The notes under the pieces: generated by a model
Databases searched by the model: none
Told to the model about the DNA's origin: nothing
Seen by the model: the letters and a program-made list of their open reading frames with translations, nothing else
Assembly: GCA_904420205.1 (NCBI GenBank)
Contig: CAJFUN010000043.1
Coordinates: forward strand, 1-64,000
Source of the DNA: Candidatus Parachristensenella avicola
Lineage (GTDB): Bacteria > Bacillota > Clostridia > Christensenellales > UMGS416
Reading direction: 5' to 3'
DNA: 64,000 nt
Shown here: piece after piece, positions 1 to 6,878 of the stretch
Position numbering within the stretch: position 1 is the stretch's first letter
Layout of the letters: each line of letters starts with the position of its first letter
Made by a program: the position numbers and the translations under genes

Positions 1-1078
1 CCCACTCGGCCCAGTACTGGGCGATGACCGTGGCATCCAGCTGGCCGGAAGATAGGGCTTCATTCCAACCAATGGCGGTTTTGCCCCGGCGCTTCAGCAG
101 CGTCACCAGCCGGCCGGTAAAATATGCCTGGAGCGCCTCGTAGTCGGCCAATCCATGGGCAGTCAGCGCGCGGCGGCAGTCGGGGCATTTTTCCCATTCG
201 ACTTTGGGCGCTTCATCGCCGCCGATATGGAAATAGCGGGAAGGAAACAGGGGGCAGACTTCCTCTAATAGCGCGTCCAAGAAGGCGTAGACCGACTCCT
301 TACCGGCGCAGAGGATGCGCTCCAGAATGCCGAAATGCTCGGCTACCGCCAGCGGCTCCCCCGTGCAGGACAGTTCCGGATAGGCGGCCAGGAGGGCGGT
401 CGTATGGCCGGGCAGATCGATCTCGGGCACCACTTCGATAAAGCGCTCGGCGGCAAAGTCATTGATCTCACGAATTTCCGCCTGGGTATAGAAGCCGCCA
501 TGGGGCACGCCGTCGCCGTTTGTCTGCGCCCGCCATGCACTGATTTCATTTAGGCGCGGGAAACGTTTGGATTCAATCCGATATCCTTGGTCGTCGCTGA
601 GATGCCAATGGAAGCGGTTCAGCTTTAAAAGGGCGCACTGCTCCAACATCCGCTTGATTTCGTCCACCCCGAAAAAGTGGCGGCATACGTCCAGCATGAA
701 GCCGCGCCAAGGATAGCGCGGGCAATCCTCCAGATAGAGGCAGGGCAGGTCGGGACCTTCATCGGCCAGCAGCTGATACAGGGTGACAAGGGCCATGGAA
801 AAGCCGGATTGCGATGCGGCTTCACAGGTGACGCCATCCTCCGCAAGCAGCAGGCGGTAAGCTTCGTCCTTCAGCCCCTTGACAGTACGAAAAACGAGAA
901 ATCCTTCCTGCGACTTTTGGGATGAGAGTTTGCCCATGCCGGGCAGGCGGCGGACCCGGCCGATAAAGAGCTGGACCGTTGATTCCGCGCATGGCCCCTC
1001 GTAGGTCAGCAGGCGGGGGAGCGTGCAGTAGCCGGGCATCGGACGAATCAATCCGTTAATGCTGGGGATTAAGTTCAT
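1..1078 (-). CDS. beta-N-acetylhexosaminidase, GH20 (3' end outside window)
   Basis: Partial gene: 359 codons are present and the C-terminus runs off the left edge. It starts at ATG 1078, with AGGAGG just upstream. The GH20 signature HIGGDE is visible with the catalytic Asp-Glu pair at residues 288-289, and the preceding text (RGFMLDVCRHFF, LHWHLSDDQGYR-like) is typical of the catalytic barrel. GH20 enzymes remove terminal GlcNAc or GalNAc from glycans by substrate-assisted catalysis. There is no signal peptide at the N-terminus, so it probably acts on imported oligosaccharides in the cytoplasm. It lies 39 bases after the stop of the phosphatase-like gene on the same strand, so the two are likely cotranscribed. 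Family assignment is secure; substrate is inferred. Confidence 0.93.
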   Translation of the reverse strand, partial: MNLIPSINGLIRPMPGYCTLPRLLTYEGPCAESTVQLFIGRVRRLPGMGKLSSQKSQEGFLVFRTVKGLKDEAYRLLLAEDGVTCEAASQSGFSMALVTLYQLLADEGPDLPCLYLEDCPRYPWRGFMLDVCRHFFGVDEIKRMLEQCALLKLNRFHWHLSDDQGYRIESKRFPRLNEISAWRAQTNGDGVPHGGFYTQAEIREINDFAAERFIEVVPEIDLPGHTTALLAAYPELSCTGEPLAVAEHFGILERILCAGKESVYAFLDALLEEVCPLFPSRYFHIGGDEAPKVEWEKCPDCRRALTAHGLADYEALQAYFTGRLVTLLKRRGKTAIGWNEALSSGQLDATVIAQYWAEW

Positions 1079-1117
1079 ACAATTTCCTCCTCGCGTTGTC
1101 ATATGCAGCGCGCCCGG

Positions 1118-1927
1118 TCAGCGGCTGGGTATAACGCCATAAAAGTGCAGGATATTCAGATCTTCCGGCATGTCCAGGCCATGGGCGCCCAAGCCACCGT
1201 CAATCTCATGGCAGCCATGATCCGGGGCAAAGCCGATCAGCGTATTATGGCTTGCCCAGTGGAGCCGGGCCGCCTGGGCCAGCTGGTCAAAGGTATGGAT
1301 ATTGTGCCGCAGGGCCTCGATGGAGGCCGCGCCCTCCGGCGCGAAGCGGTGCATGGTCGCATCGTAGTCGCCGTTATAGACCACGATGAAATCATGCTCA
1401 TCGGCTTCAATCAGGGCAAGCGCCTTGCGGTTGACCTCCTCAACCGTATCATAGATAAAGTAATCCATCGCCCGCTCCAGGAAGATCATGGATAGGCTGT
1501 CGCCGGCGGTCGAGACGATGGCAGGACGCTTCCCGGCACGGATCAATGCGTCAAAGAGGGTATCTATGCGGATTACCGGCTTGGTATAGCTGCGGATCCC
1601 ATGCACCTGGGGCTGCGCGCCGGTGTACATGGTGCCAAAGCAGACCGGCGTCACCGAAGGCATTACCGAGGCGAGGGGAAGCGCCAACTGCGTGTGCTGC
1701 AGCACGGGCAGATAGAGGGCGGTGTATTTCTGGTACAGCCATAGGGCGATGGCATCAGGGTTGTACATTAGCACCCGATCGGCCTGGCTTACCCCGGCAT
1801 GCCGTACAAGGGAGGAAAGCGCAGGATTGGCCGCCGCGGCGCATTCCGGCGGCATAATACCCATGCCCTCGGCCAGCGCGGCGGCAATCGAATCCAGGGA
1901 AAAGGAATGATAAACCGGATCGTTCAT
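1118..1927 (-). CDS. alkaline-phosphatase-superfamily hydrolase (phosphodiesterase/nucleotide pyrophosphatase-like)
   Basis: 269 residues, no signal peptide. The alkaline phosphatase superfamily pattern is recognisable: a nucleophile Thr at about residue 93 (SVTPVCFGTMYTG), then a Gly-rich strand, a D-x-x-M-H metal motif near residue 190, and APDHG with a further His towards the end. These enzymes use two metal ions to hydrolyse phosphate mono- or diesters, or transfer phosphate groups. The N-terminal metal Asp usually found in an LDG-like strand appears here as YNPD, which is unusual. The gene precedes the GH20 gene in the same direction and may help degrade phosphorylated glycans, but the substrate is unknown. 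A GGGGG-type ribosome site precedes the ATG at 1927. Confidence 0.75.
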   Translation of the reverse strand: MNDPVYHSFSLDSIAAALAEGMGIMPPECAAAANPALSSLVRHAGVSQADRVLMYNPDAIALWLYQKYTALYLPVLQHTQLALPLASVMPSVTPVCFGTMYTGAQPQVHGIRSYTKPVIRIDTLFDALIRAGKRPAIVSTAGDSLSMIFLERAMDYFIYDTVEEVNRKALALIEADEHDFIVVYNGDYDATMHRFAPEGAASIEALRHNIHTFDQLAQAARLHWASHNTLIGFAPDHGCHEIDGGLGAHGLDMPEDLNILHFYGVIPSR

Positions 1928-1962
1928 AAAAAAGCCCCCTTTAAGCCGGTAAAATTATCTTT

Positions 1963-1991
1963 ATTTTAGCGGAAAAATCCATGGAATTCAA
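1963..1991 (-). promoter_or_regulatory. candidate promoter for the phosphatase-GH20 operon
   Basis: On the minus strand TTGAAT (1991-1986) is followed after 17 bases by TAAAAT (1968-1963), a near-consensus sigma-A promoter located 36 bases upstream of the ATG at 1927. Confidence 0.5.
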
Positions 1992-1992
1992 T

Positions 1993-2020
1993 AAAAGAGG
2001 CTTCCGATTGGAAGCCTTTT
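1993..2020 (-). terminator. terminator of the XRE regulator gene
   Basis: 8-bp stem 1998-2005 / 2010-2017 with a 4-base loop, flanked by A and T tracts so it can work in both directions. It sits immediately after the stop codon at 2021 of the minus-strand regulator. Confidence 0.75.
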
Positions 2021-2365
2021 CTATTTGGTTGGCCTTCGGCCTTTCGACAGAGTATCCACGACGACGTGGATGCATTGCTTTTCATCATCCGTCAGGCTGC
2101 GGTATCGCAGCAGGAGCTCTGCTTCCGCATGGCTTAACCGATAGCTTTCTGTGCGTTCAATCCGCTGCCGTTCATCGGTATAACCGACAATAAAGTCAAT
2201 AGAGGTGTTGAAGTAGTCGGCCAAACGCTTGAGGATGTCAATATCCGGTTCGATGTTATGGTTCTCATATTTGTTGATCGAAGATTGACTGACCCCGATG
2301 GCATCGGCCAAGCGCTGCTGACTGACGCCATATTCCCGGCGTAAGCACTTTAAGTTGGGTAACAT
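2021..2365 (-). CDS. XRE-family helix-turn-helix regulator
   Basis: 114 residues. The N-terminal 60 residues are a standard Cro/C1-type HTH: an initial helix with LKCLRREYGVSQQRLADAIG, recognition helix SQSSINKYE, and the closing ILKRLADYFNTSIDFIVG. The remaining 50 residues form a short helical tail (AEAELLLRYRSLTDDEK), as seen in many Firmicute XRE repressors. The ATG at 2365 follows GGAGG. It is divergent from the surface-protein cassette starting at 2534, with about 170 bases between them, so it is a good candidate for the local repressor of that cassette. That link is inference from position only. Confidence 0.88.
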   Translation of the reverse strand: MLPNLKCLRREYGVSQQRLADAIGVSQSSINKYENHNIEPDIDILKRLADYFNTSIDFIVGYTDERQRIERTESYRLSHAEAELLLRYRSLTDDEKQCIHVVVDTLSKGRRPTK

Positions 2366-2444
2366 GGCGACACCTCCAATACATATCGTTCTACTGGTAT
2401 TTTAACCACTTGGCGGAATAAATAAAAAATCCAAAAAGTAGTTA

Positions 2445-2473
2445 TTGACAACAACTTATGGGTGTTATAAAAT
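2445..2473 (+). promoter_or_regulatory. candidate promoter of the surface cassette
   Basis: TTGACA at 2445-2450 and TAAAAT at 2468-2473 with 17 bases between; it reads towards the small RHH gene at 2534. The region is AT-rich relative to the surroundings and lies between the divergent XRE gene and the cassette, where an operator would be expected. Confidence 0.6.
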
Positions 2474-2533
2474 GCATATAAAGTAATACAAACGATGGGA
2501 ATGGGAAAATGAAACTTGGGAAGGGCGTAATTT

Positions 2534-2692
2534 ATGGCAGATAGTTTTAAATTCGGCGTGCAGGATGAAGAACTGAAAAAAAGAGTTGAATTGTACCGTC
2601 AAAGGAAAAATTTACAATCCTTTAGTGAGGCAGTGCGGGAACTTCTGAAAGTAGCTGTTGATATAGAACGGGCGATTACAAAGGTGAGGTAA
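2534..2692 (+). CDS. small ribbon-helix-helix (Arc/CopG-like) protein
   Basis: 52 residues. The short hydrophobic strand FKFGV is followed by DEELKKRVELYRQR and a second helix with SFSEAVRELLK, which matches the beta-helix-helix layout of Arc/CopG/MetJ-type DNA-binding proteins. Start ATG 2534 is preceded by GGAAGGG at a suitable distance. The gene ends two bases before the next start at 2695, implying translational coupling with the membrane protein. It is probably a second regulator of the cassette or an antitoxin-like protein; no toxin partner is apparent. Base composition is AT-rich compared with the core genes. Confidence 0.7.
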   Translation: MADSFKFGVQDEELKKRVELYRQRKNLQSFSEAVRELLKVAVDIERAITKVR

Positions 2693-2694
2693 GA

Positions 2695-3192
2695 ATGGGG
2701 GATAAAAGAAGCGGCTTGCATCAAACACCGTTGCCCAAACGGAAAAGGGCTATAGCTACACTGCTGGCATTCTTTTTCATGGCGATGGGAGGCGGAATAT
2801 ATCTTTTAATGGCGCAGGAGCAAAGATTGGAGAATTTGCCATGCGGAGACACTGCGACGATGACAACAACATTCGAGTTGCAGGAGAACCCCTCCATTGC
2901 GATTCCCGGGTATGAAGGCCTAACGCTTCAGGCGGATACGGTCAAGCAAAATATTTGCCTCAATAATCCGTCGGAGAATACATGCATTTTTTATATCACG
3001 CTGCGGTTGGAGGACGGTTCGGTGCTTTGGACGTCGCAGGCAGTCTTACCGGGTGAACAGTCCGCCAAGATGGTACTGAATCAGCCGCTAGCGAAGGAAA
3101 ATTATCCGGCGGTTCTGCAATATGATTGCTTCACCCGGGACGGGAAACGCCTCAACGGCGTGGAAACCAAATTGACCCTTCGGGTTAAATAA
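2695..3192 (+). CDS. single-pass membrane protein with extracellular beta domain
   Basis: 165 residues. A basic N-terminus (PLPKRKRA) is followed by one transmembrane segment at about residues 22-40 and an extracellular part rich in predicted beta strands. Visible features are a Thr-rich strand (TATMTTTFEL), the phrase NPSIAIPGYEGLTLQAD, and strands ending in a proline-containing turn (VLPGEQSAKM). Cysteines at about 50, 88, 97 and 144 could form disulfides. No enzyme motif is seen. It is the second gene of a four-gene cassette with a secreted protein and a wall-anchored protein, so a role in a cell-surface structure is likely. The function is unknown. Confidence 0.7.
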   Translation: MGDKRSGLHQTPLPKRKRAIATLLAFFFMAMGGGIYLLMAQEQRLENLPCGDTATMTTTFELQENPSIAIPGYEGLTLQADTVKQNICLNNPSENTCIFYITLRLEDGSVLWTSQAVLPGEQSAKMVLNQPLAKENYPAVLQYDCFTRDGKRLNGVETKLTLRVK

Positions 3193-3213
3193 AACGATTG
3201 AAGGAGAGAAAAC

Positions 3214-3744
3214 ATGAAAAAGACGCTTGCCGCCATCCTGATAGCGGGCATGGCCTTTATCCTGCCGCTTTCGGCCCTGGCCGACGGTACCACTACCCTG
3301 ACCACCACCGTTCCTGATGCGACCTATACGCTAAATATTCCTGCGGATCAGGAAATTCCCTTTGGGGCAACAAGAACAAATATCGGGAATGTAACTGTTA
3401 CAGATTCAACTGGATTTGCCGAAGGGAAGAATCTAGAAGTGACAGCGGTTTTTGATGAAATAAAATGCGAGAATACATCCACAACAATTCCTTATAAAAT
3501 TCGGTTGTCCTTGATTGGTATTGAAAACCCCGATTCTTCTGACGAGTATTTAGAATCTGGCGATTTTTTGACATTTCCCGGAACGGCACAAGGGACGGTG
3601 GAAGAAAACGCTACTATACTGCCTCAAGGGGTGTTTGGCGTAAGTGGACTAAATATAGAAATCAATAGCACAGATTGGGGGCAAGCCCTGGCAGGCGAAT
3701 ATGCCACTACCATCACCTTTACCTCCGAGGTTGTCGCCGGATAA
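3214..3744 (+). CDS. secreted beta-rich protein of the surface cassette
   Basis: 176 residues. Signal peptide with KK, a hydrophobic core and cleavage after SALA (about residue 23). The mature protein starts with TTTLTTTVPDATYTL, a motif repeated in the next gene (TTTLHTTVPSEHS). The rest is mostly short beta strands, with a repeated pattern of an initial NIPADQEIPFG and a final YATTITFTSEVVAG, resembling pilin-like or WxL-like beta sandwiches without their defining motifs. There is no anchor signal or C-terminal membrane segment, so it is probably retained by partner proteins. GC is about 41% over 3361-3660 against 63% in the signal-peptide region, so the gene looks mosaic. Strong AAGGAG site before ATG 3214. 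Confidence 0.72.
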   Translation: MKKTLAAILIAGMAFILPLSALADGTTTLTTTVPDATYTLNIPADQEIPFGATRTNIGNVTVTDSTGFAEGKNLEVTAVFDEIKCENTSTTIPYKIRLSLIGIENPDSSDEYLESGDFLTFPGTAQGTVEENATILPQGVFGVSGLNIEINSTDWGQALAGEYATTITFTSEVVAG

Positions 3745-3756
3745 GGATGGCGGGCG

Positions 3757-4254
3757 ATGAGAAAAAGACAGCATCGCCTCCCGCTATTAGCCGGTTTTCT
3801 TCTGGCCGCATACGTTCTTACCCCCCATGCACTGGCGGCAACTACCACACTGCATACCACTGTTCCGTCGGAACACAGCATACGGCTGGAGATCACAGGG
3901 CGCGGTCGGGTAATGGTTAGAGACCGAAGCTATAGCCACGGGGATATCATTCGGGTAGATCGCCATAGAGCCGAAACCTATATGCTGCTGCCGGATGCTG
4001 GATATACGCTGGCCGCTATTTATGATAGCGGCGTGGAGGTGACCAGTTTGGTATATGATGGGAAATATACCGCGTCCGGTGCGGAACGGGATGGTATCTT
4101 GTCGGTCGCATTTCAAAAAGAGCAGATGCCACCCGCTAAGCCGCAAACTGGGGATGGGCACCCGATAAGGCGCCTGTGGTTGGCTTGGGGAGCTGCCCTT
4201 CTCGTTGCTGCTGCCATTGTGGCGGGGAAAAAGTGGCTGCCAACAAGGCTGTAA
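3757..4254 (+). CDS. wall-anchored surface protein with sortase-type C-terminus
   Basis: 165 residues. Signal peptide ending near ALAA (about residue 27), then TTTLHTTVPSEHSIRLEI, matching the start of the mature neighbour protein. A small beta-rich domain follows. The C-terminus has a Pro-rich linker, PQTGD at about residues 129-133, a membrane segment (LAWGAALLVAAAIVAG) and a basic tail KKW. This is the layout of a sortase substrate, though the first Leu of LPxTG is replaced by Lys. It starts 12 bases after the previous stop and is the last gene before a strong terminator. It could anchor the secreted partner protein to the wall. The sortase is not adjacent; one is at 49728. Confidence 0.72.
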   Translation: MRKRQHRLPLLAGFLLAAYVLTPHALAATTTLHTTVPSEHSIRLEITGRGRVMVRDRSYSHGDIIRVDRHRAETYMLLPDAGYTLAAIYDSGVEVTSLVYDGKYTASGAERDGILSVAFQKEQMPPAKPQTGDGHPIRRLWLAWGAALLVAAAIVAGKKWLPTRL

Positions 4255-4263
4255 TGGACGAAC

Positions 4264-4313
4264 AAAAAATGCTCCGGGACAGGCGAATTCACGCCTGTCC
4301 CGGAGCATTTTTT
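4264..4313 (+). terminator. strong terminator after the surface cassette
   Basis: Perfect 22-bp stem 4264-4285 / 4292-4313 with a 6-base loop. It ends in six T residues and can also work from the opposite strand. Confidence 0.92.
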
Positions 4314-4339
4314 GTATCAGGGGGAACATCGCTTCGTTA

Positions 4340-4348
4340 TGGTATAAT
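4340..4348 (+). promoter_or_regulatory. extended -10 promoter for the DUF2284 gene
   Basis: TGG followed by TATAAT at 4343-4348, with no convincing -35 box. It is 34 bases before the start codon at 4382. Confidence 0.5.
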
Positions 4349-4381
4349 GAATGCATCTATCCTGACAAGGAGCATGAATCT

Positions 4382-4951
4382 ATGGACAACACACAGGCGC
4401 AGCGCAGCATGGAACGGGTAAAAGAAGCGATTTTTGCGGCAGGCTTTACCGAAGCGGGGGCGGTGGACATCGATAGTTTAACCTATGAGGAGGAGATACG
4501 CCGCATTTGCGAAGGCAACAGCTGCCGCAATTACGGTGCGTCCTGGGCCTGCCCGCCGGCGGTGGGCGCCCTTGACGCCTGCCGGAGGCAATGTGAGCAG
4601 TATGGGCATATGATACTTTTTAACCGAAAATATCCGCTGGAGGATCCCTTTGATTATGACGGGATGGTCGAAGCGCTGCGGGATTTCAAGGTTCGGGTGG
4701 AAACGCTGGACGGCGCGATTGTCCCGTGGATCGGGAAAAGACTCATGCTTTCCAACGAGGGCTGCGGCCGGTGCAGCCGCTGCACCTATCCGGAGAGCCC
4801 CTGCCGCTTTCCCGATAAACTGTATCCTTCTATCGAGGGTTATGGTTTCAATATCGGCCGCATGGCCAAGGAAGCCGGCATGCACGGCCATTTCGGCCCG
4901 GGTACGGTGACCTACTTTGGGGCGGTGCTGTTCGGCTCAAAGGGCAAATAA
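4382..4951 (+). CDS. DUF2284 predicted metal-binding protein
   Basis: 189 residues, soluble. Cysteines in C-x4-C, C-P-P and GCGRCSRCTYPESPCRFP-type clusters fit the DUF2284 family, small proteins in anaerobes thought to bind a metal or Fe-S cluster. The start at 4382 is chosen because it has AAGGAG upstream and begins before the family's usual helix; an upstream in-frame extension back to 4205 runs through the terminator and is rejected. Its neighbours do not suggest a pathway. Family identity is good, function is unknown. Confidence 0.82.
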   Translation: MDNTQAQRSMERVKEAIFAAGFTEAGAVDIDSLTYEEEIRRICEGNSCRNYGASWACPPAVGALDACRRQCEQYGHMILFNRKYPLEDPFDYDGMVEALRDFKVRVETLDGAIVPWIGKRLMLSNEGCGRCSRCTYPESPCRFPDKLYPSIEGYGFNIGRMAKEAGMHGHFGPGTVTYFGAVLFGSKGK

Positions 4952-4978
4952 AAAAGCTCCCGCGAACGGGAGCTTTTT
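4951..4978 (+). terminator. terminator after DUF2284 gene
   Basis: 12-bp stem 4951-4962 / 4967-4978 with a GNRA-like CGAA loop; A tract on one side and T tract on the other, so it likely serves both this gene and the convergent GGGtGRT gene. Confidence 0.88.
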
Positions 4979-4990
4979 GCATAAGCAGGA

Positions 4991-5989
4991 TTACTTCTGG
5001 GCTTCCTCGATGGCCACAGCCAGCGCCACGGAAGCGCCGACCATGGGGTTGTTGCCCATGCCGATCAGGCCCATCATTTCCACGTGGGCAGGCACGGAGG
5101 AGGAACCGGCAAACTGGGCGTCCGAATGCATACGGCCCATGGTGTCGGTCATGCCGTAGCTGGCGGGGCCGGCAGCCATGTTATCAGGATGCAGGGTGCG
5201 GCCCGTGCCGCCGCCGGAGGCCACGGAGAAATACTTCTTGTCGTGGTCAATGGCCCACTTCTTGTAGGTGCCGGCCACCGGATGCTGGAAGCGGGTGGGG
5301 TTGGTGGAGTTGCCGGTGATGGAAACGTCCACATCCTCATGCTGCATGATGGCTACGCCCTCGCGCACATCGTCGGCGCCGTAGCACTTGACCTTGGCGC
5401 GTTCGCCGTTGGAGTAGGCGGTGGTGTTGACGATGGTCAGCTCGTCGGTATAGTAATCAAACTGGGTCTGCACATAGGTGAAGCCGTTGATGCGGGAGAT
5501 GATCATCGCGGCATCCTTGCCCAAGCCGTTGAGGATGACGCGAAGGGGCTCTTTGCGCACCTTGTTGGCGGTGCGGGCGATGCCGATGGCGCCTTCGGCG
5601 GCGGCAAAGGACTCATGGCCGGCCAGGAAGGCAAAGCACTTGGTGTCCTCGCGCAGCAGCATGGCGGCCAGGTTGCCGTGGCCCTGACCGACCTGGCGGT
5701 TCTCCGCCACGGAGCCAGGCACACAGAAAGCCTGCAGGCCCTCGCCAATGGCCTCGGCGGCGTCGGCGGCGCTCTTGCAGCCCTTCTTCAGTGCAATCGC
5801 GGCGCCCAGGGTGTAGGCCCATACCGCGTTGTCAAATGCGATGGGCTGAACGCCCTTTACAATGGATTCGGGATCAATGCCCGCGGCGTTGACATATTCC
5901 TTGGCCGCGTCCAGGGATTCGAAGCCATATTTATCCAGGGTTTTGGTGATCTTTCCGATTCGACGGTCATATCCTTCAAACATTGCCAT
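4991..5989 (-). CDS. GGGtGRT family protein
   Basis: 332 residues, soluble. The namesake motif GGGTGRT is at residues 259-265. Other conserved stretches are a Gly-rich GQGHGNLAAMLL segment near residue 101 and a C-terminal NNPMVGASVALAVAIEEA. The family is found in anaerobes next to an Fe-S scaffold-like gene, as here: the partner at 6008-6700 is 18 bases upstream in the same operon. The biochemical role is not established. Nothing is truncated. High confidence for the family, none for function. Confidence 0.9.
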   Translation of the reverse strand: MAMFEGYDRRIGKITKTLDKYGFESLDAAKEYVNAAGIDPESIVKGVQPIAFDNAVWAYTLGAAIALKKGCKSAADAAEAIGEGLQAFCVPGSVAENRQVGQGHGNLAAMLLREDTKCFAFLAGHESFAAAEGAIGIARTANKVRKEPLRVILNGLGKDAAMIISRINGFTYVQTQFDYYTDELTIVNTTAYSNGERAKVKCYGADDVREGVAIMQHEDVDVSITGNSTNPTRFQHPVAGTYKKWAIDHDKKYFSVASGGGTGRTLHPDNMAAGPASYGMTDTMGRMHSDAQFAGSSSVPAHVEMMGLIGMGNNPMVGASVALAVAIEEAQK

Positions 5990-6007
5990 GATGGAACGCC
6001 TCCTTTC

Positions 6008-6700
6008 TTATTCCTTGCGGGGATCGATGACACGGACGGCCTCATCATAGCGGCCGTAGGTGCCGATGTTGCTCTCATAGGCTTCCTTGGGATCCACGCC
6101 CTTTTTGATAGCGTCCATCATCTTGCCCATGTTCACAAAGCGGTAGCCGATCACCTGATCGTCGGCGTCCAGGGCGATGTTGAGCACATAGCCCTCGGCC
6201 ATCTCCAGGTAACGCACGCCTTTGGCGGCGGTGCCGTACATGGTGCCGATCTGGCTGCGCAGGCCCTTGCCCAGGTCCTCCAGGCCGGCGCCGATGACCA
6301 GGCCGTCCTCGGAGAAGGCGGACTGGGTGCGGCCATAGACGATCTGCAGGAACAGCTCGCGCATGGCGGTGTTAATGGCGTCGCAGACCAGGTCGGTATT
6401 CAGCGCCTCCAGGATGGTTTTGCCGGGCAGAATCTCGGCGGCCATGGCGGCAGAATGGGTCATACCCGAACATCCCAGCGTTTCGACCAGGGCTTCCTGG
6501 ATCACGCCGTCCTTGACGTTCAGGCTCAGCTTACATGCGCCCTGCTGAGGCGCGCACCAACCGACGCCGTGCGTGAAACCGGAAATATCGGTGATCTGGG
6601 TGGCTTTAATCCATTTCCCCTCTTCAGGAATCGGAGCCGGGCCGTGCTTGGGGCCTTTGGCAACGCAGATCATTTCATCCACTTCTCTGGAATACTGCAT
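6008..6700 (-). CDS. IscU/NifU-like iron-sulfur cluster assembly scaffold
   Basis: 230 residues. Cysteines at 49, 56, 77 and 106 lie in an IscU-like context: the LGCSGMTHSAAMAAE segment around residue 77 corresponds to the G-C-G/S loop of scaffold proteins. The C-terminal half (IGTMYGTAAKGVRYLEMAEG) is specific to the subgroup that accompanies GGGtGRT proteins. It is first in the two-gene operon and starts at ATG 6700, preceded by GGAGG. It probably builds or transfers a cluster for the downstream protein; this is inference from co-occurrence. No cysteine desulfurase gene is present in the window. Confidence 0.82.
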   Translation of the reverse strand: MQYSREVDEMICVAKGPKHGPAPIPEEGKWIKATQITDISGFTHGVGWCAPQQGACKLSLNVKDGVIQEALVETLGCSGMTHSAAMAAEILPGKTILEALNTDLVCDAINTAMRELFLQIVYGRTQSAFSEDGLVIGAGLEDLGKGLRSQIGTMYGTAAKGVRYLEMAEGYVLNIALDADDQVIGYRFVNMGKMMDAIKKGVDPKEAYESNIGTYGRYDEAVRVIDPRKE

Positions 6701-6753
6701 GTTATTTCCTCCCTGCTAAAATTTGCGTATTTGTGGAAATTTTGACCGAAGCT

Positions 6754-6783
6754 ATTATACCATACCCATCCGGCAACTTGCAA
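6754..6783 (-). promoter_or_regulatory. promoter of the scaffold-GGGtGRT operon
   Basis: Minus-strand TTGCAA (6783-6778), 18-base spacer, perfect TATAAT (6759-6754); about 53 bases before the start at 6700. Confidence 0.7.
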
Positions 6784-6878
6784 TTATCCGCGGCGGTTTT
6801 CCGGCGGGGCGCGCTTTTTATCTTCCGATTGCCCATCGGGGCGGGCCATGGTATGATAAGCCAAAGGAGGGAAGTGAA

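Noticed and set aside
4205-4381. N-terminal extension of the DUF2284 protein
   Set aside because: It would translate through a 22-bp terminator and the promoter; AAGGAG supports the start at 4382.
5084-6745. Long open frame (553 codons) antisense to the GGGtGRT and scaffold genes
   Set aside because: Composition is His/Gly/Val-rich shadow coding from a GC-rich opposite strand; the minus-strand genes have ribosome sites, family motifs and a promoter.
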